Positions 22,495 to 34,700 of a stretch of DNA of 64,000 nt are shown piece after piece. A program made the position numbers and the translations under genes. Below the pieces are notes generated by a model that searched no databases, was not told the DNA's origin, and saw only the letters and a program-made list of their open reading frames with translations. The stretch covers positions 2,585,201 to 2,649,200 of the forward strand of contig OW799237.1 in NCBI GenBank assembly GCA_941918925.1. The letters are read 5' to 3'. Within the stretch, counting starts at the first letter, position 1. Each line of letters begins with the position of its first letter. The stretch comes from Phyto melanocephala (lineage: Eukaryota; Arthropoda; Insecta; Diptera; Rhinophoridae).

Positions 22495-24727
22495 GATATG
22501 TACCTTCTAAAGCAAGGCAATGCCTTGTTCTAAAGTTTAAAGAAATTTACACAATTATAATCTATGTAAATTGAACTACTTATTCTTTGGCGTTAGGCAA
22601 AAATGCCTTAAGCAAAAAAATTGCAGTTTGAGCTTTTGATTAGATTTTCCTTTGTAGTCTTGCATAACTGCTTCCAAGCGTAATCATATGTTCTGTAGAC
22701 AATAACTCAGAAAAAATGTAGGTATATGTTGTTTGGTATAAAACAAAACTTTTTCTGACTTAGACCTTTTTGCTTAACTTCAGCTCTTTCTCTATTCTAC
22801 TCATTTTTAAGTTCTCTCAAATGGAAATTGCGCTTTGCTTTTATTTTTGTCTGGTGTTCTTATATAAAATTCAATTATTTCGTAATACTTATGTACATAT
22901 GTATCCATAAGTAACTACAATAGTTAGAATCTATTGCATATATGTATGTTGTATATATGTACCTACATATGTTCACAAGTATATATAATATAACTCCTCC
23001 ATCCATGACATTGACATTGAAAACAAAAACTAAATGTTTACGTTAATACATATTTTTAACTAAAGCTTAGTTACTCTGTTATGTAAATAGGTATGTGTAA
23101 CAAAAGCTGGCAATAATAAACAAAACTATAGAACGCATAAATACAAACACTGAAAACTATTTAAAATTCCACAAAAGAATTCCTACAAAGTTGCAACATT
23201 TTAATGTGTATACTTGATATGGAAACCACACAACTTTATATAAATCGGCTACAAGTATTTTTAAGTGCATAAGTATGTATGTTATCACCATTTTTCTTTT
23301 TAATGAAGTTCAATTAACAGTGAACTTGTAAATTAACAAATTAAGAGAGACAGGGTAACACCGACCACGTAATGCGGTTTGGGAATTAATTTTTAAATTG
23401 TTTATTATGAACAGAGAATTTAAATGTTTTTTATAAAAAGAAACCTATTAAGTTATAGGTATTTAAAATAATTTTTTTATATTAATTCTTATTTAAATAA
23501 TAGTTAAATTATTCTAACCAATATAAACTCAATTCAAAACGCTGTAAAAATCGACCATGAACATAAAATTAATTCTTGAGATACAAACTGGTTAAAAAAG
23601 GAATAACTAAAATTTTTACTTTTTAATTTTAACAAACTTACTTTCTTGATTAAATGATCCATGTATATGTATGTAAGTGCACGTACATACATACATAAAT
23701 AATATATCTATATGTACGTTTCATCTTTAGTTGTATGTAAGTTTAGACCAGATATCTTTTAACTTTTTTTTTTTTTCAGTCAGTACATGAAAGCCGTTGT
23801 CATATTTTTCAAAACGAGATATCTTGGTTATGTAGTTCCGAAAATATTTACAAAAAACCTATGTTAATAATGATTCAATATCAAAGTTTTAAAACTTTCA
23901 AAATGTTGCATTCAAAAATCCGAGTTTTCGTTTTATTTACAAAAAATATTTACATCATTCGATAACACAATATTCAAATAAAATTCAGAATACACTTTTA
24001 TTAATTAAAGGGCGTAGCAACGTGCGCCAGGCTTGGCTAGTAATTATTATAAAATTGAGTGAATGAATAAATAAATTGTAGTTGTTTAGTAACTCCTACA
24101 TATGTTCTAAAAACTAATGATTACAGATAAGATTTCTGCGAATAGATTTTATTTAAATTTTCTTTTTCAAAATAAATCTGTACATAATTATTGGCCAAAA
24201 TAGGCATGATAGTATCTAGCAAGACTAATCATCAAAGCAAGATGAATAATTTTAATTTATTAATAATTATATTCAATTCATTGTTTTGTTAACACCTTTT
24301 TAAGTCACTGTATGAAATGGTATAAATGCTTAGCCGGACTGATGTTTCTTATTATAACATTGACGCAGAACAAATTAAAAATTGTTCGAATTAATGAACA
24401 ACTACTTTTTCTTTACATTAACCAACCTTAATTAGAATTTTCTTATAGTAAAATTTTTAATGCTGTAAAAAATAATTTTATTATGGCATCACGCTTTTAT
24501 TTACGTTATTTATTTTATATTAAAAGCTACAGTTCAAATTATAAGCTTCAATCAATTAAAATTATTGTCGTTAAGTTCTTGGAATACAATACAGTGTACT
24601 TTTTACAAGAACAAATCCACATCCTTCATGTTTTTTTCACAAGAAAGTTTAATAATATTTTATAGTTTTTTTTTAATTTTTATTTACTCATATGAATTAC
24701 ATACGCTGTATTTCCAAAAACAGAAAA
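22495..24727. other. A+T-rich intergenic DNA
   Basis: No supportable gene. A short palindrome AAGGCAATGCCTT at about 22514 lies next to the foldback element and may be part of its margin. ATGT microsatellites occur near 22940-22975 and 23660-23700. Confidence 0.4.
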
Positions 24728-24790
24728 TATTTATTTATTTCAATTCCGTAATATAAAGCCACAAAGGCATTAATAATGGAAACATTTAGA
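24728..24790 (-). repeat. AAAT-tailed retroelement 3' end fragment, copy 1
   Basis: On the minus strand this reads GCC(T)TTGTGGCTTTATATTA, then CGGAATTG and a short AAAT tail. The same block occurs at 29289-29350. The (AAAT)n tail suggests a 3' end of a non-LTR element or SINE. Confidence 0.5.
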
Positions 24791-24929
24791 AAATACATAT
24801 ATAACATATTCGGTCGGCTGTTTCCTACAAGACTTTTTTTTTCTAAAAATTGTTCTAAAATTTTAATTTTCAAAGGTGTGTAACAATTAACATTTTGCTT
24901 CAAACATATTTTTTAAACAAAAAATCTAA

Positions 24930-24992
24930 TATTTATTTATTTATTTATTTATTAATTCAATAGTAATACAAAGCCTATAAGGCCAAAATATA
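24930..24992 (-). repeat. AAAT-tailed retroelement 3' end fragment, copy 2
   Basis: Minus strand: GGCCTTATAGGCTTTGTATT followed by a longer (AAAT)n tail (24930-24955 on +). A diverged relative of the copies at 24.73 and 29.3 kb. Confidence 0.5.
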
Positions 24993-25292
24993 CGTATTAC
25001 ATAGTAATAAAACAATCCTGAGATATAACTAAATAAAGCATACAATAATAAAAATTAATATAAGTAAAAATAATAGAAAAAATTAAATCAAATTCATAAA
25101 AAAAACAAACATTCATGCTAATAAATAGGCTCCCCAGCCAAATATCCAAAATAAAAAGATTTTTAAGTGAATCACACAAGAATATGCAATCCCAATCAGC
25201 AGAAAACCTTACTTAACCAAAAAAGAAAAAAAACAACAGTCAAGAAAAAAGCAGAAATAATAATAATAAATAAGATACATGTAATACATGTA
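24993..25292. other. Intergenic DNA
   Basis: A+T-rich, nothing recognised; may be the body belonging to the AAAT-tailed copy at 24930. Confidence 0.35.
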
Positions 25293-25773
25293 ATATATAA
25301 AATTCTCGTTTGTAATTAAACTCCTCCAAAATGGCTCGACCAATTTTCATGGAATTTTATTTGCATATCGGGTAAGGCTAAAAATCGGCCTTTTTTCACG
25401 CCCCCTCAGGTAGGCCAGACTGCTGGACGGAACTTCTTAAAATCTTCACCTAATATAACTGAGACTCTGATATGGTTTATAGGATACTTTTTTTACCACG
25501 CCTACTTTAACGCCCACTTTTTTAATTATGTAATTACATTGATATAGTTTTTAATATTTTTATTCAAATTGTATACATTTTATAGTCCAGCCAATGCAGA
25601 AATAAACGTTTAAGAATCGGTCAACATCTATTTTTCATATTCCTAAATATTTATTTAAATATCGTAACAACTTTGATGAAATTTTTAACTGCATTCCGTT
25701 TATGTTTTTTTAATGTAAAAAATATTTCCTAGAAATAATTTATATGGCAAAACAACGTTGCCGGGTCAGCTAG
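25293..25773 (+). mobile_element. Helitron-like non-autonomous element
   Basis: Begins near TATAAAATTCTCGTTTGTA and contains CTCCTCCAAAATGGCTCGAC and TTTTCATGGAATTTTATTTG. It ends AACGTTGCCGGGTCAGCTAG followed by T. The CTAG terminus, the short palindrome CAACGTTG just upstream and the opening ATTCTCG block fit a widespread insect family of non-autonomous Helitrons. The 5' boundary is approximate. No Rep/helicase frame. Confidence 0.6.
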
Positions 25774-25863
25774 TTTTTTTTATAACAACAAAGTTTCTTT
25801 TTACATTACAAATGAAATTTTATTAAATTTATTTTAGATTATTTTTTAACAAAATAATAAAAA

Positions 25864-26046
25864 TTAAATTTCTACTGGTTTAATAGTTATAAATCTAGAT
25901 AAAACAAATGCTACCAAAACAGTGGCACAAGCAAAACAAAATGCAAACGTATAAAAGGATTCCTCCGTAAAGATGTCTGTGAAGGCGGGAATTTCATTGT
26001 AGATTTGCTCAATAACAGCTAAAGTGCCCTTATGTTTGCGAACCAT
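25864..26046 (-). CDS. Small single-pass membrane protein, likely dicistronic with mRpL53
   Basis: A 60-residue frame beginning MVRKHKGTLA and ending FITIKPVEI. One hydrophobic segment (about residues 30-53, SFYTFAFCFACATVLVAFVL) precedes a short Lys-containing tail, so a single membrane span near the C-terminus is predicted. The frame is open further upstream and overlaps the TGA of mRpL53 (26085-26087), with no other ATG before 26046. AATAAA-type poly(A) signals lie just beyond its stop, which supports a real transcript 3' end here. The protein-like composition argues for a genuine ORF. I do not recognise the family and assign no function. It may be read from the mRpL53 messenger by reinitiation, or from a separately spliced messenger. 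Confidence 0.65.
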   Translation of the reverse strand: MVRKHKGTLAVIEQIYNEIPAFTDIFTEESFYTFAFCFACATVLVAFVLSRFITIKPVEI

Positions 26047-26084
26047 TTCTGTAAATTGTTTGTTTGTTAAGCGGTTGATATTTT

Positions 26085-27760
26085 TCACTTCTTTTTTATT
26101 GTTTTTTTGCCACCAGCTAGCTTTTGCTTTTCCGCTTTTGTTAAAACTTTACTAGTTTCCTCTTCCTCGGGTGCCAAGGGTGACACGTGTTTGTTACACA
26201 GTTGTAAGATTTCCAAAGTATTTAAATTGTTGCTTAAGAAACGTACGTCTTTAACTTTTAATTCCTCTGCAAATAGACAACGTAAAGAAACATGTAATAT
26301 TTTGTAAAATATTAAACTTTGCATGACTTGACATGTATTTAAATAAATTTTATAGTTATTTAAGCCAAAAATCGTGTAAATACGTAAAGGATTATAATTT
26401 ACTTCTGGAAATTTTTAAAGAAGCTCAATATTTTTTGCAAATAAATACAAATGTAGAAATTATATTAACAATTTTTTATCATATAAGAAATGAATTTAAG
26501 CGAGCAAATGTAAAGAAGAAACTTGATTTATTTACATAAAAAATTCTTCGACAATTTTTAATAAATAGGGAAATTTATTTAAAATTTTTGAACTTTTAGA
26601 ACTAAACAAATTTGTAGTGCTTAAACAATGTTTTCTCGAAATAATTAAAAAATGTATACAATGAATAAATCCAATATGTTCTATAAAAAAATATTATTTT
26701 AAAACATACCTTGTGCTTTTTCGACTAAGGAAAATTTGACTTCGGCAGGTTGGCGATTGCAAACAATATCAGTTTTTACAACACACTTGGGATTTGTGGC
26801 CACCACGCGTGGATTAGACAATAGAAATAAAAATTCTCTAAAATAAAAAATTTAATTTAATTATTCCACATTTTTTTTCAGTGTTTTCCTCTTGCAATTA
26901 AATTCAAATTGGCGTGTAATATAAAAGCTTCAAACTGACGCCAACGCCGACAAAAATGTCATCGGAGCGTGAGCTGGCTCCAGGAGGGCCAGCTCAGCTC
27001 CATAGCTTACCTATGACGTTTCCCGATTTAGGAGCTTCACTGGCAGTGGGTATTATTAAAAAAACTTATGGTAAGTGTAATTCATTAGTTACTACCTACT
27101 AAAAACTATCGAAATTTTATACCTATGAAAGTATTTTAAACAAAAATCTTAGTTTTTTATTTTGTTTCTTTTTTGCTTTGTGGCCATCTGGCATGAAATT
27201 TTCTGACAATTTTATAGAAGAAAACTAAAATAGAAAAAATGTATGTCACTTTTTTCGCGCAGGCGTTTTTAATGAAAATTGGGGAAAATTTTGTGGTTAC
27301 AATACAAACTACAAAAATTAAATAAAAGTGTTAAAATTAGATGTGCTTCTTTAAGTTTATCTAAATAAAAGAAAAACATTGGAAAGCCTTTAAATTATTA
27401 GAATTAAATTTCTAAAAAGAAATGCACCAAATTTTTTTTTAATTTTTTATATTTATGTAGTTTTTGAAATCAGTGGCTACTAATTTCAATTCGGCATGTC
27501 TGCATTACCCTAAGTAATTTACACAGGATGTAATATATAAACAAAACTACACTCAATATTTAACTTATCCACTTTTTATTAAATTTTATTTTCTTTTTGT
27601 TTTATAAAACATACCTCGTTGCTTTAACATTTTCGCCAAAGGGATCAAAAGTGATTGTTACGCGTTTTACGCCTTTTAAGTTAACTCGTTTTAATTCTTT
27701 GCAAATTGCTGAAACAATACCTTGAGAACGTTTTATAGCTCCACTATAATATATAGACAT
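26085..27760 (-). CDS. mRpL53: Mitochondrial ribosomal protein mL53
   Basis: A component of the large subunit of the mitochondrial ribosome. Exons on the minus strand are 27760-27615, 26837-26710 and 26266-26085, all with GT...AG borders and matching phases, giving 151 residues. The start is MSIYYSGAIKRSQG. The conserved mL53 core follows: VKRVTITFDPFGENVKATR, then EFLFLLSNPRVVATNPKC and VVKTDIVC. Then comes NNLNTLEILQLCNKHVSPL, and a Lys-rich tail. The core aligns by eye with the VKQVRVQFCPFEKNVESTR region of vertebrate MRPL53. Intron 1 (26838-27614) contains, on the opposite strand, an alternative first coding exon of AGO1. The stop overlaps the frame of the small membrane ORF downstream. 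The gene appears intact. Confidence 0.88.
26956..27070 (+). CDS. AGO1: AGO1 alternative first coding exon (long isoform)
   Basis: An ATG-led exon encoding MSSERELAPGGPAQLHSLPM and continuing to AVGIIKKTY, then one base before a strong donor (GTAAGTG at 27071). It ends in the same phase as the short first exon at 28717-28735, so it joins in frame to AGO1 exon 2 (31871). The sequence resembles the N-terminus I recall for the long Drosophila AGO1 isoform. With this exon the protein would be about 981 residues, against 949 from the short exon. A good acceptor-like TTTTTTTTCAG ends at 26881, so this exon may be preceded by an untranslated exon. It lies inside intron 1 of mRpL53 on the other strand. 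Confidence 0.75.
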
Positions 27761-28716
27761 ATTGTTGTATTTTTAACTTTAATAACTTTTACATTTATTT
27801 CTTAATTGCTTGTTATGTGTCTTACTAAACTTTTCTACAAAAATGTCAGGAATGAAAAATCCAACTAACAGTAATACCAAGTTTGTAAAAGGAAAAAAAT
27901 TTCACAGCATTAAACTTTTGTTTGTATATCTGTCAACGCCATTTGTAGTATAGCGTTTCAAAGTTGCCAGTATTGTTTTTGTATTGTGAAAGAGCGAACG
28001 TCGAGAATCGTGCAAGTGAAAAAGTGATTTTGTAAATTTTCGATTGGTTTTTTTGCATATTGCATGCAAAGCAATTTTAGCAAATTTACAATAAAAACAA
28101 AGTTTATTGACTTTATAATAAAATGTATATAAATTTAAAAACGAAATCAAAAATATAAGACCTGAAAAAACAAAGAAAATTTTGTGAAAAAACGGGCCAT
28201 CAGCAATTCAACACACATACACAACACATTGTCATAAAGAGATAGGAAAGAAAGAAAAATACGTTCTTCTAAATCATTGTCCGTGGCGTTTGTGTAGTCA
28301 TTTACCCACCGTATTGTATTTGCTTCTAAGATAATCAGAAAATAAAAAAAATAAAAGTTTATGAAAACAAAAGGCCAAAGAAAATGCTCATCAAATTCTG
28401 CGATTCTCGACTAAAAACACATAAGCATTTAACAAAAAGTGATTTTTAGAATTAAAAACATACAAAATATTTTTTAACATTAAGAAAAGTGTTAAATGTG
28501 TGCCTAAACTGTGTTCTTAATTTGCTGTGTTTAAAATACAAAGAAGTAATTCTAAGCAAAAAGCCATTTGTGTAAACGAAACCAAACTTAAAGAGAAAAT
28601 AATATATAATTCTCCACAGAGTGATACAATAAAAGGCTGAAGCAATCTATTAATTTATATAAAAAAATACAAAACCTGAAATTAGAAAAGTAATAGATTA
28701 AAATAAATTTTTTAAA
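27761..28716. promoter_or_regulatory. Divergent region between mRpL53 and AGO1 short-isoform start
   Basis: 956 bp separate the divergent start codons. The right half is probably AGO1 5' UTR. No TATA box or known operator stands out. The minus-strand open frame at 27902-28150 is not protein-like. Confidence 0.45.
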
Positions 28717-31700
28717 ATGTATCCCGTTGGACAACGTAAGTTTTTTTTTTTTAATTTAATGAAATTTTTTTTATAAGTACATATATATTTCGTCTCCCTT
28801 TTACGACTTTGTTTTATATATAATTCGTCTACCTTTTACGACTTTGTTTTATGAAAAAAAAATTGTATACTCTCTTTTGGTGTTCTAATTCGTTGCATTT
28901 TATTAAAGCAGAAGTTTGACATCAACTGCGCTGTTAGCACAAAAAAAAAATTTAAACAAAACTTGGTAGCACTATTTTTTTATTTTAAAAGTTCTGTTAC
29001 AGTGCTGATAATAAATGATCAATTCTCATTCTGTAATATTAACATCAATTCAAATGTATATAGTAATATACGCTAATCAAAATATAAAAGTTGTGGGATC
29101 TTGGTAAATTTAAGCAGGCGGAATTTTTAAATTTAAAACTTAAGAATTCTTACACAAAATATAAAATCATAGGTATTCTAATGTCATTAAATCAATAAAA
29201 TTTTATATTAAATAAACATATACCTATTGGGGAATAATTTAATATATTTAGTGTTTTCTCCTATATTCGGCAAATATTTCTAATTTTCTTATTTATTTAT
29301 TTATTTATTTATTTATTCCAATTCCGTAATATAAAGCCACAAAGGCCAATTATAATATATTACATAGTTAGAAAACGCCTAAGCATAGCCTTATAATAAA
29401 TATATAATATACTATACTATACTATATATACTATACCTACTATACTATATAATATACTATACTATATATATATTATATAATATACTATACATTTTAAACA
29501 TCTTAAGTCAAATACTTATTTAGTAATATTTTATTTAATATAACTTATTATATACTTACACTATGATTTTTAAGCTTACTTTAAATTTAAATTTTTTTTT
29601 ATTTTTTTTTAAATATTACACAGTTAAGAATAACTAAGCAAATCCATAGAATAAAATTATAATTTACCTACTACACAATCACATTTTTGGTTAACTTCAA
29701 TAACAAAAATATTTTAAATTTATTATAAATCATTTTTATTAGGGCTTAAGATAATTTTTCTATTATTAACTTCCTAAAACCATTAACTTTTTTAATTTTT
29801 TTAGAGTAATAAGCATAAAAACATACATACATACATATACACATATGGCCATTAAAATAGGTACTCTGATATACTGTTACATTTTCTAAGTTTTTTTTAA
29901 AAAATTCATAAATTTTTTTTACAAACTTTACATGGTTTTAATTGTACACACTTTTTTACATTAATATAAGAAAATCTGTTATTTTTAGAAATTTTTGTTA
30001 GCGTTCACAGGGAAATTGGTTAAAAATAAGAAAATTTTTGTGGCCAATAAAATAGGTACTTTGCTAAATTTTTCCACATATTCCAAAAATTAAGGTCGAA
30101 CTGAACATTTAAAGGTTGGTGATCTAATTTTAATACAATAATAATCTAATATCAATACTGACATCGATGACAGATGGGTCGAGCACAGCATTGTACTGAA
30201 AAAGAGAGGAGACTAGTTAAAAAGCTTCGGAAACAGAATAAATCCTATAAATTTATAGCCGATTTAATTGGACGGTCTAAAAATTTTGTTGTCAATACCC
30301 TTAAGCCCCGAAACACTAAAAAAGACATTGTGCTAAGAAAAAAACCAGCCCAACTACTGATGCTTACATAGCAATGCTTCCAAAACGAGACCCCTTTAAG
30401 TCCTCTAAGGCGATTGCAGCTGAAATAAATAATCAAATTTCAGCAAGAACTGTGCGACGTCGTTTATGTGATAATAATCTTACGGGACGAATTGCTCGAA
30501 AAGTTCCATTGCTAAAAAAAGTAAATTTACAGAAGAGGAAAGAATTTGAAAATCGCCATGGTGTGGCCAGAAGGAAAAAAATAACATAACATACTCTGGA
30601 GTGATGAAACTAAAATTAATTTTTTTGGAAACAATGCTGGATGAAATGTGAGAAGACCAAAAAGTGAATAATTCAACCCACGTTACACTAAAAAACAATA
30701 AAACATGCTGGCGGCAACATCATGGTTTGGGGATATTTTTCTTGGAGTGGCGTAAGGCCTAGTCACTTAATTTCAGAAATAATAACCAAGGAAGGGTACA
30801 AAAATATTCTGGAAAATGTTATGTTGCCTTATGCTGAGGAGGAAATGCCATTACGTTGGTGTTTCCAGCAAGAAAACGACCCGAAACACTCTTCTAAGTT
30901 AGTTAGTGGATGGTTTTAGCAAAATAAAGTTAGTGTTATGGAGTGGTCAAGTCAATCACCCGATCTCAATCCAATTGAGAATCTTTGGGGAGATCTCAAA
31001 GTTAGACTTAGGAAAGAAAATATTCAAAACAAGACTCAGTTATGGCAAAAAGTGCAAGAAATATGGTATGACACTCCTCTTGAGACCTGCCGCAAGTTAA
31101 TCTCTTCTATGCCCAACAGATTAGATAAAGTTATAAAAAAAAATGGTGGACATAGTGGTTACTGATGCAATGAAGCGGAAATAGTTTAAAAAATTATTTA
31201 AAACTCCTTTAATTTTTTACAATTCCTTTAAAGTACCTATTTTTATGGCCAAGTGAATTTTGTTTTTTTTATTATAGATTTTTTTTTTATTTTAAAATAA
31301 TAACTTTTTTTTATTATTTTTATTTATTTTTATGCTTCGAATAATAAAAATGCACTAAGAATAAATTTTAGTTAACATAAGATCGAAAAATATGCATTTT
31401 TTATAATTATATAAATGGTACCTATTTTAATGGCCCATGTGTATATGTATATACAAATATAAAATAAATAATCTTTGAAGATATTAACTTTTCCTTTACA
31501 TACTACAAATATTTTCGTATTTAAAGTTAGCTATGCTTTTTTGCAATGATCTAACAAATTTTTCAAAAATGCCAAAAGAGATTTTTTTAATGTAGGTAGG
31601 TACCTATATTATGTTCTTAGTTTTCTCTATAAAATGCCTAGGAAATATATACAAAACACTTAAAATAAATTATTAATTAATATGCACTCTTCTTTTGTTT

Positions 31701-34700
31701 ATTCTTTTTAATTTTTTATTATTTGTTTTATTTATTTTGTTCAAACTTGTGATACATATGTACATAAATTTTTGTCCGTTTTTTTATTTTACTTAATTTT
31801 ATTTGTTTTGTTTTTGTTTTTATTTTATTTGTTTTTATTGTTTTACTTTAATTTCATTTCTCAATTATAGAAACACAATGGACTTCTTCGCCCACAAGGC
31901 CTCAGAGCCCTTCGCAACAGCAGATTAGCTTCGATACACTCACATGTAAATTAAAAAAAAATTAAATGCTTAAATCCGTAAAAAAATCTAATTAAAATTG
32001 TATCTGTCGTACCTTCTCCTATTTATATTTATTAGTTTATTTTTTTATTTTTCTAACATACTAACAGTAAAGGCGTTCACAATGGTTATCTTAAAATATT
32101 AATATTACTACATTATATCCTAAAAGATTCGTTGCGAGTAACTATATGAAACATATTTAAATAGCCTTTGATTTGTTTCCAAAAACAAATCATGATTTTA
32201 AAATTAATTTTATTAAATGCATACCTATCACTTTTTTGTTTTAATTCTTGTACAGCTGTTTTCATCGGCAGCAACGTCGAAACAAAAATGTCATTCTATT
32301 TTTAAGCCTTTAAAGTATATATTTTTTTGTGTTTTTCACTCTTTTAAAATTGTAAAATAGAAATTTATTGCATTATATGGTGTCACCAAACCGCTCACTG
32401 TTCAAAAATTTTCCAGTAACTGCTTCACAGATATCATACTAAAGAATCTCCGATTTAGGTGTCAACTTAAACGCAAAGTAAGTTAATGTAAAACGATATG
32501 ATATAATAGGCGAAAACTTTTAATTTCACTGTTTTAGAAAACGAGAACTGACTACCAGGACGTAAAATTGAAGCGTTAAAATATTAAGACATATTTTAAA
32601 GGCTATTGTGAAAAACCTTAATTTTTTTTAATATTCATTCGTTTAAAAAACAAGCTAACCCTTTCGAATACTAACATCAAAACTTCTGAAATTATCTGCA
32701 CTGTAGTGTATATATATATACATACATATATCCTATTAGGATTAATAGATAAATTAATGAAATTTTTGAATTGATTAACAATTTCATTACTTTATTTAAT
32801 AATAGGAATGTGTTTATAATTGATTGTTATTACTTAAAACTTAATTTAAAAATATTAAACTTATTATAAAATTTTTTTTAAATGCATATTTATTTTTATC
32901 GAAATTTTGTTTTATTTGAATATGTAGAATTTTTTTGGCTAGTTGTAAATTTAAATTTTTGATATATTTCAATTTTATAAATTGTATACAGCATTTTTAA
33001 AATATAGAACAAATTAATGTTTAGAAATACTTGTCTGTAACTTGATTGTACTTTGAAAAAATGGCATGATTTCAATAAATAAATTTTAATGTTTTATTCT
33101 AGGTATTAATTTTATCTTTTTTGTTTTTTTTTTGTCTACTAAGTTTAATTTCAAATTACTAATGGTAACCGTTTTGTTTATTATGTTATAGCACCACCAG
33201 CGCCTGGTTCATCTGTGAATCCAACGGCTGTAACCAGTCCTAGTGCTTCTAGTGTTGCTGTTGGTGGTGCAGTAGGTGGCTCTTCATCCACCCAGGCTGC
33301 TGTTGCTTCCGCTTTAGGAGCTTCATCGACGGTTACCGCAGCAACAGCAGCAGCGGCAGCTACTCCCACCACCCAACCTGAACTGCCAGTATTTACATGT
33401 CCCCGTCGTCCCAATTTGGGTCGCGAAGGTCGCCCTATTGTACTGCGTGCTAATCATTTTCAAGTTAGTATGCCACGTGGTTATGTACACCACTATGACA
33501 TCAACATACAACCTGATAAATGTCCGCGTAAGGTGAATCGTGAAATTATTGAGACCATGGTACATGCGTATAGTAAAATTTTTGGTATTCTAAAGCCAGT
33601 ATTTGACGGTCGCAACAACCTTTACACTCGTGATCCTTTACCGATTGGTAATGATCGCCTAGAATTGGAAGTTACCCTACCTGGTGAGGGTAAAGATCGT
33701 ATTTTCCGTGTGACCATTAAGTGGATGGCTCAAGTGTCGTTGTTTAATTTGGAAGAAGCTTTAGAAGGTCGTACACGTCAAATACCCTATGACGCTATAT
33801 TGGCTTTAGATGTAGTTATGCGTCACTTACCCAGTATGACGTATACTCCCGTAGGTAGGAGTTTCTTTAGTTCGCCTGACGGTTATTATCATCCTTTGGG
33901 TGGTGGTCGAGAAGTATGGTTTGGCTTTCATCAGAGTGTACGTCCCTCACAATGGAAAATGATGTTAAATATTGATGGTAGGCTTGTAAGAAGTTTTCTT
34001 AACCTGTTGCTAATACCAAATTCGTTTTTTAGTCTCTGCTACCGCGTTTTACAAATCTCAACCTGTAATTGATTTTATGTGTGAAGTCTTGGACATAAGA
34101 GACATTAATGAGCAGCGCAAACCCTTAACAGATTCTCAACGTGTCAAATTTACAAAAGAAATTAAGGGCCTTAAAATCGAAATCACCCATTGCGGTCAAA
34201 TGAGACGAAAATATCGCGTTTGCAATGTAACCAGAAGACCGGCACAAATGCAATCGTAAATTACTAACAAAGCACAAAATATCTTTTTTTTACTCTAATT
34301 TTCTGCTTGTTTTTTAGATTCCCCCTACAACTTGAAAATGGTCAGACGGTAGAATGTACCGTTGCGAAATATTTTCTTGATAAATATCGCATGAAGTTAC
34401 GTTTTCCCCATTTACCTTGTCTACAAGTCGGTCAAGAACACAAACACACTTACTTACCTTTAGAGGTATGTCACATTGTGGCCGGCCAACGGTGTATTAA
34501 GAAATTGACCGATATGCAAACTTCAACCATGATTAAGGCCACAGCACGTTCGGCTCCAGATCGTGAAAGGGAAATAAATAATTTGGTTAAAAGAGCAGAT
34601 TTTAATAATGATTCTTATGTACAAGAATTTGGTCTAACCATCTCAAACTCTATGATGGAAGTACGAGGTCGTGTTTTACCCCCACCTAAACTGCAGTATG

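Noticed and set aside
26920..26927. TATAAAAG as a TATA box for the long AGO1 isoform
   Set aside because: It lies only about 29 bp before the ATG, leaving almost no leader; the exon more likely follows an upstream untranslated exon through the acceptor ending at 26881.
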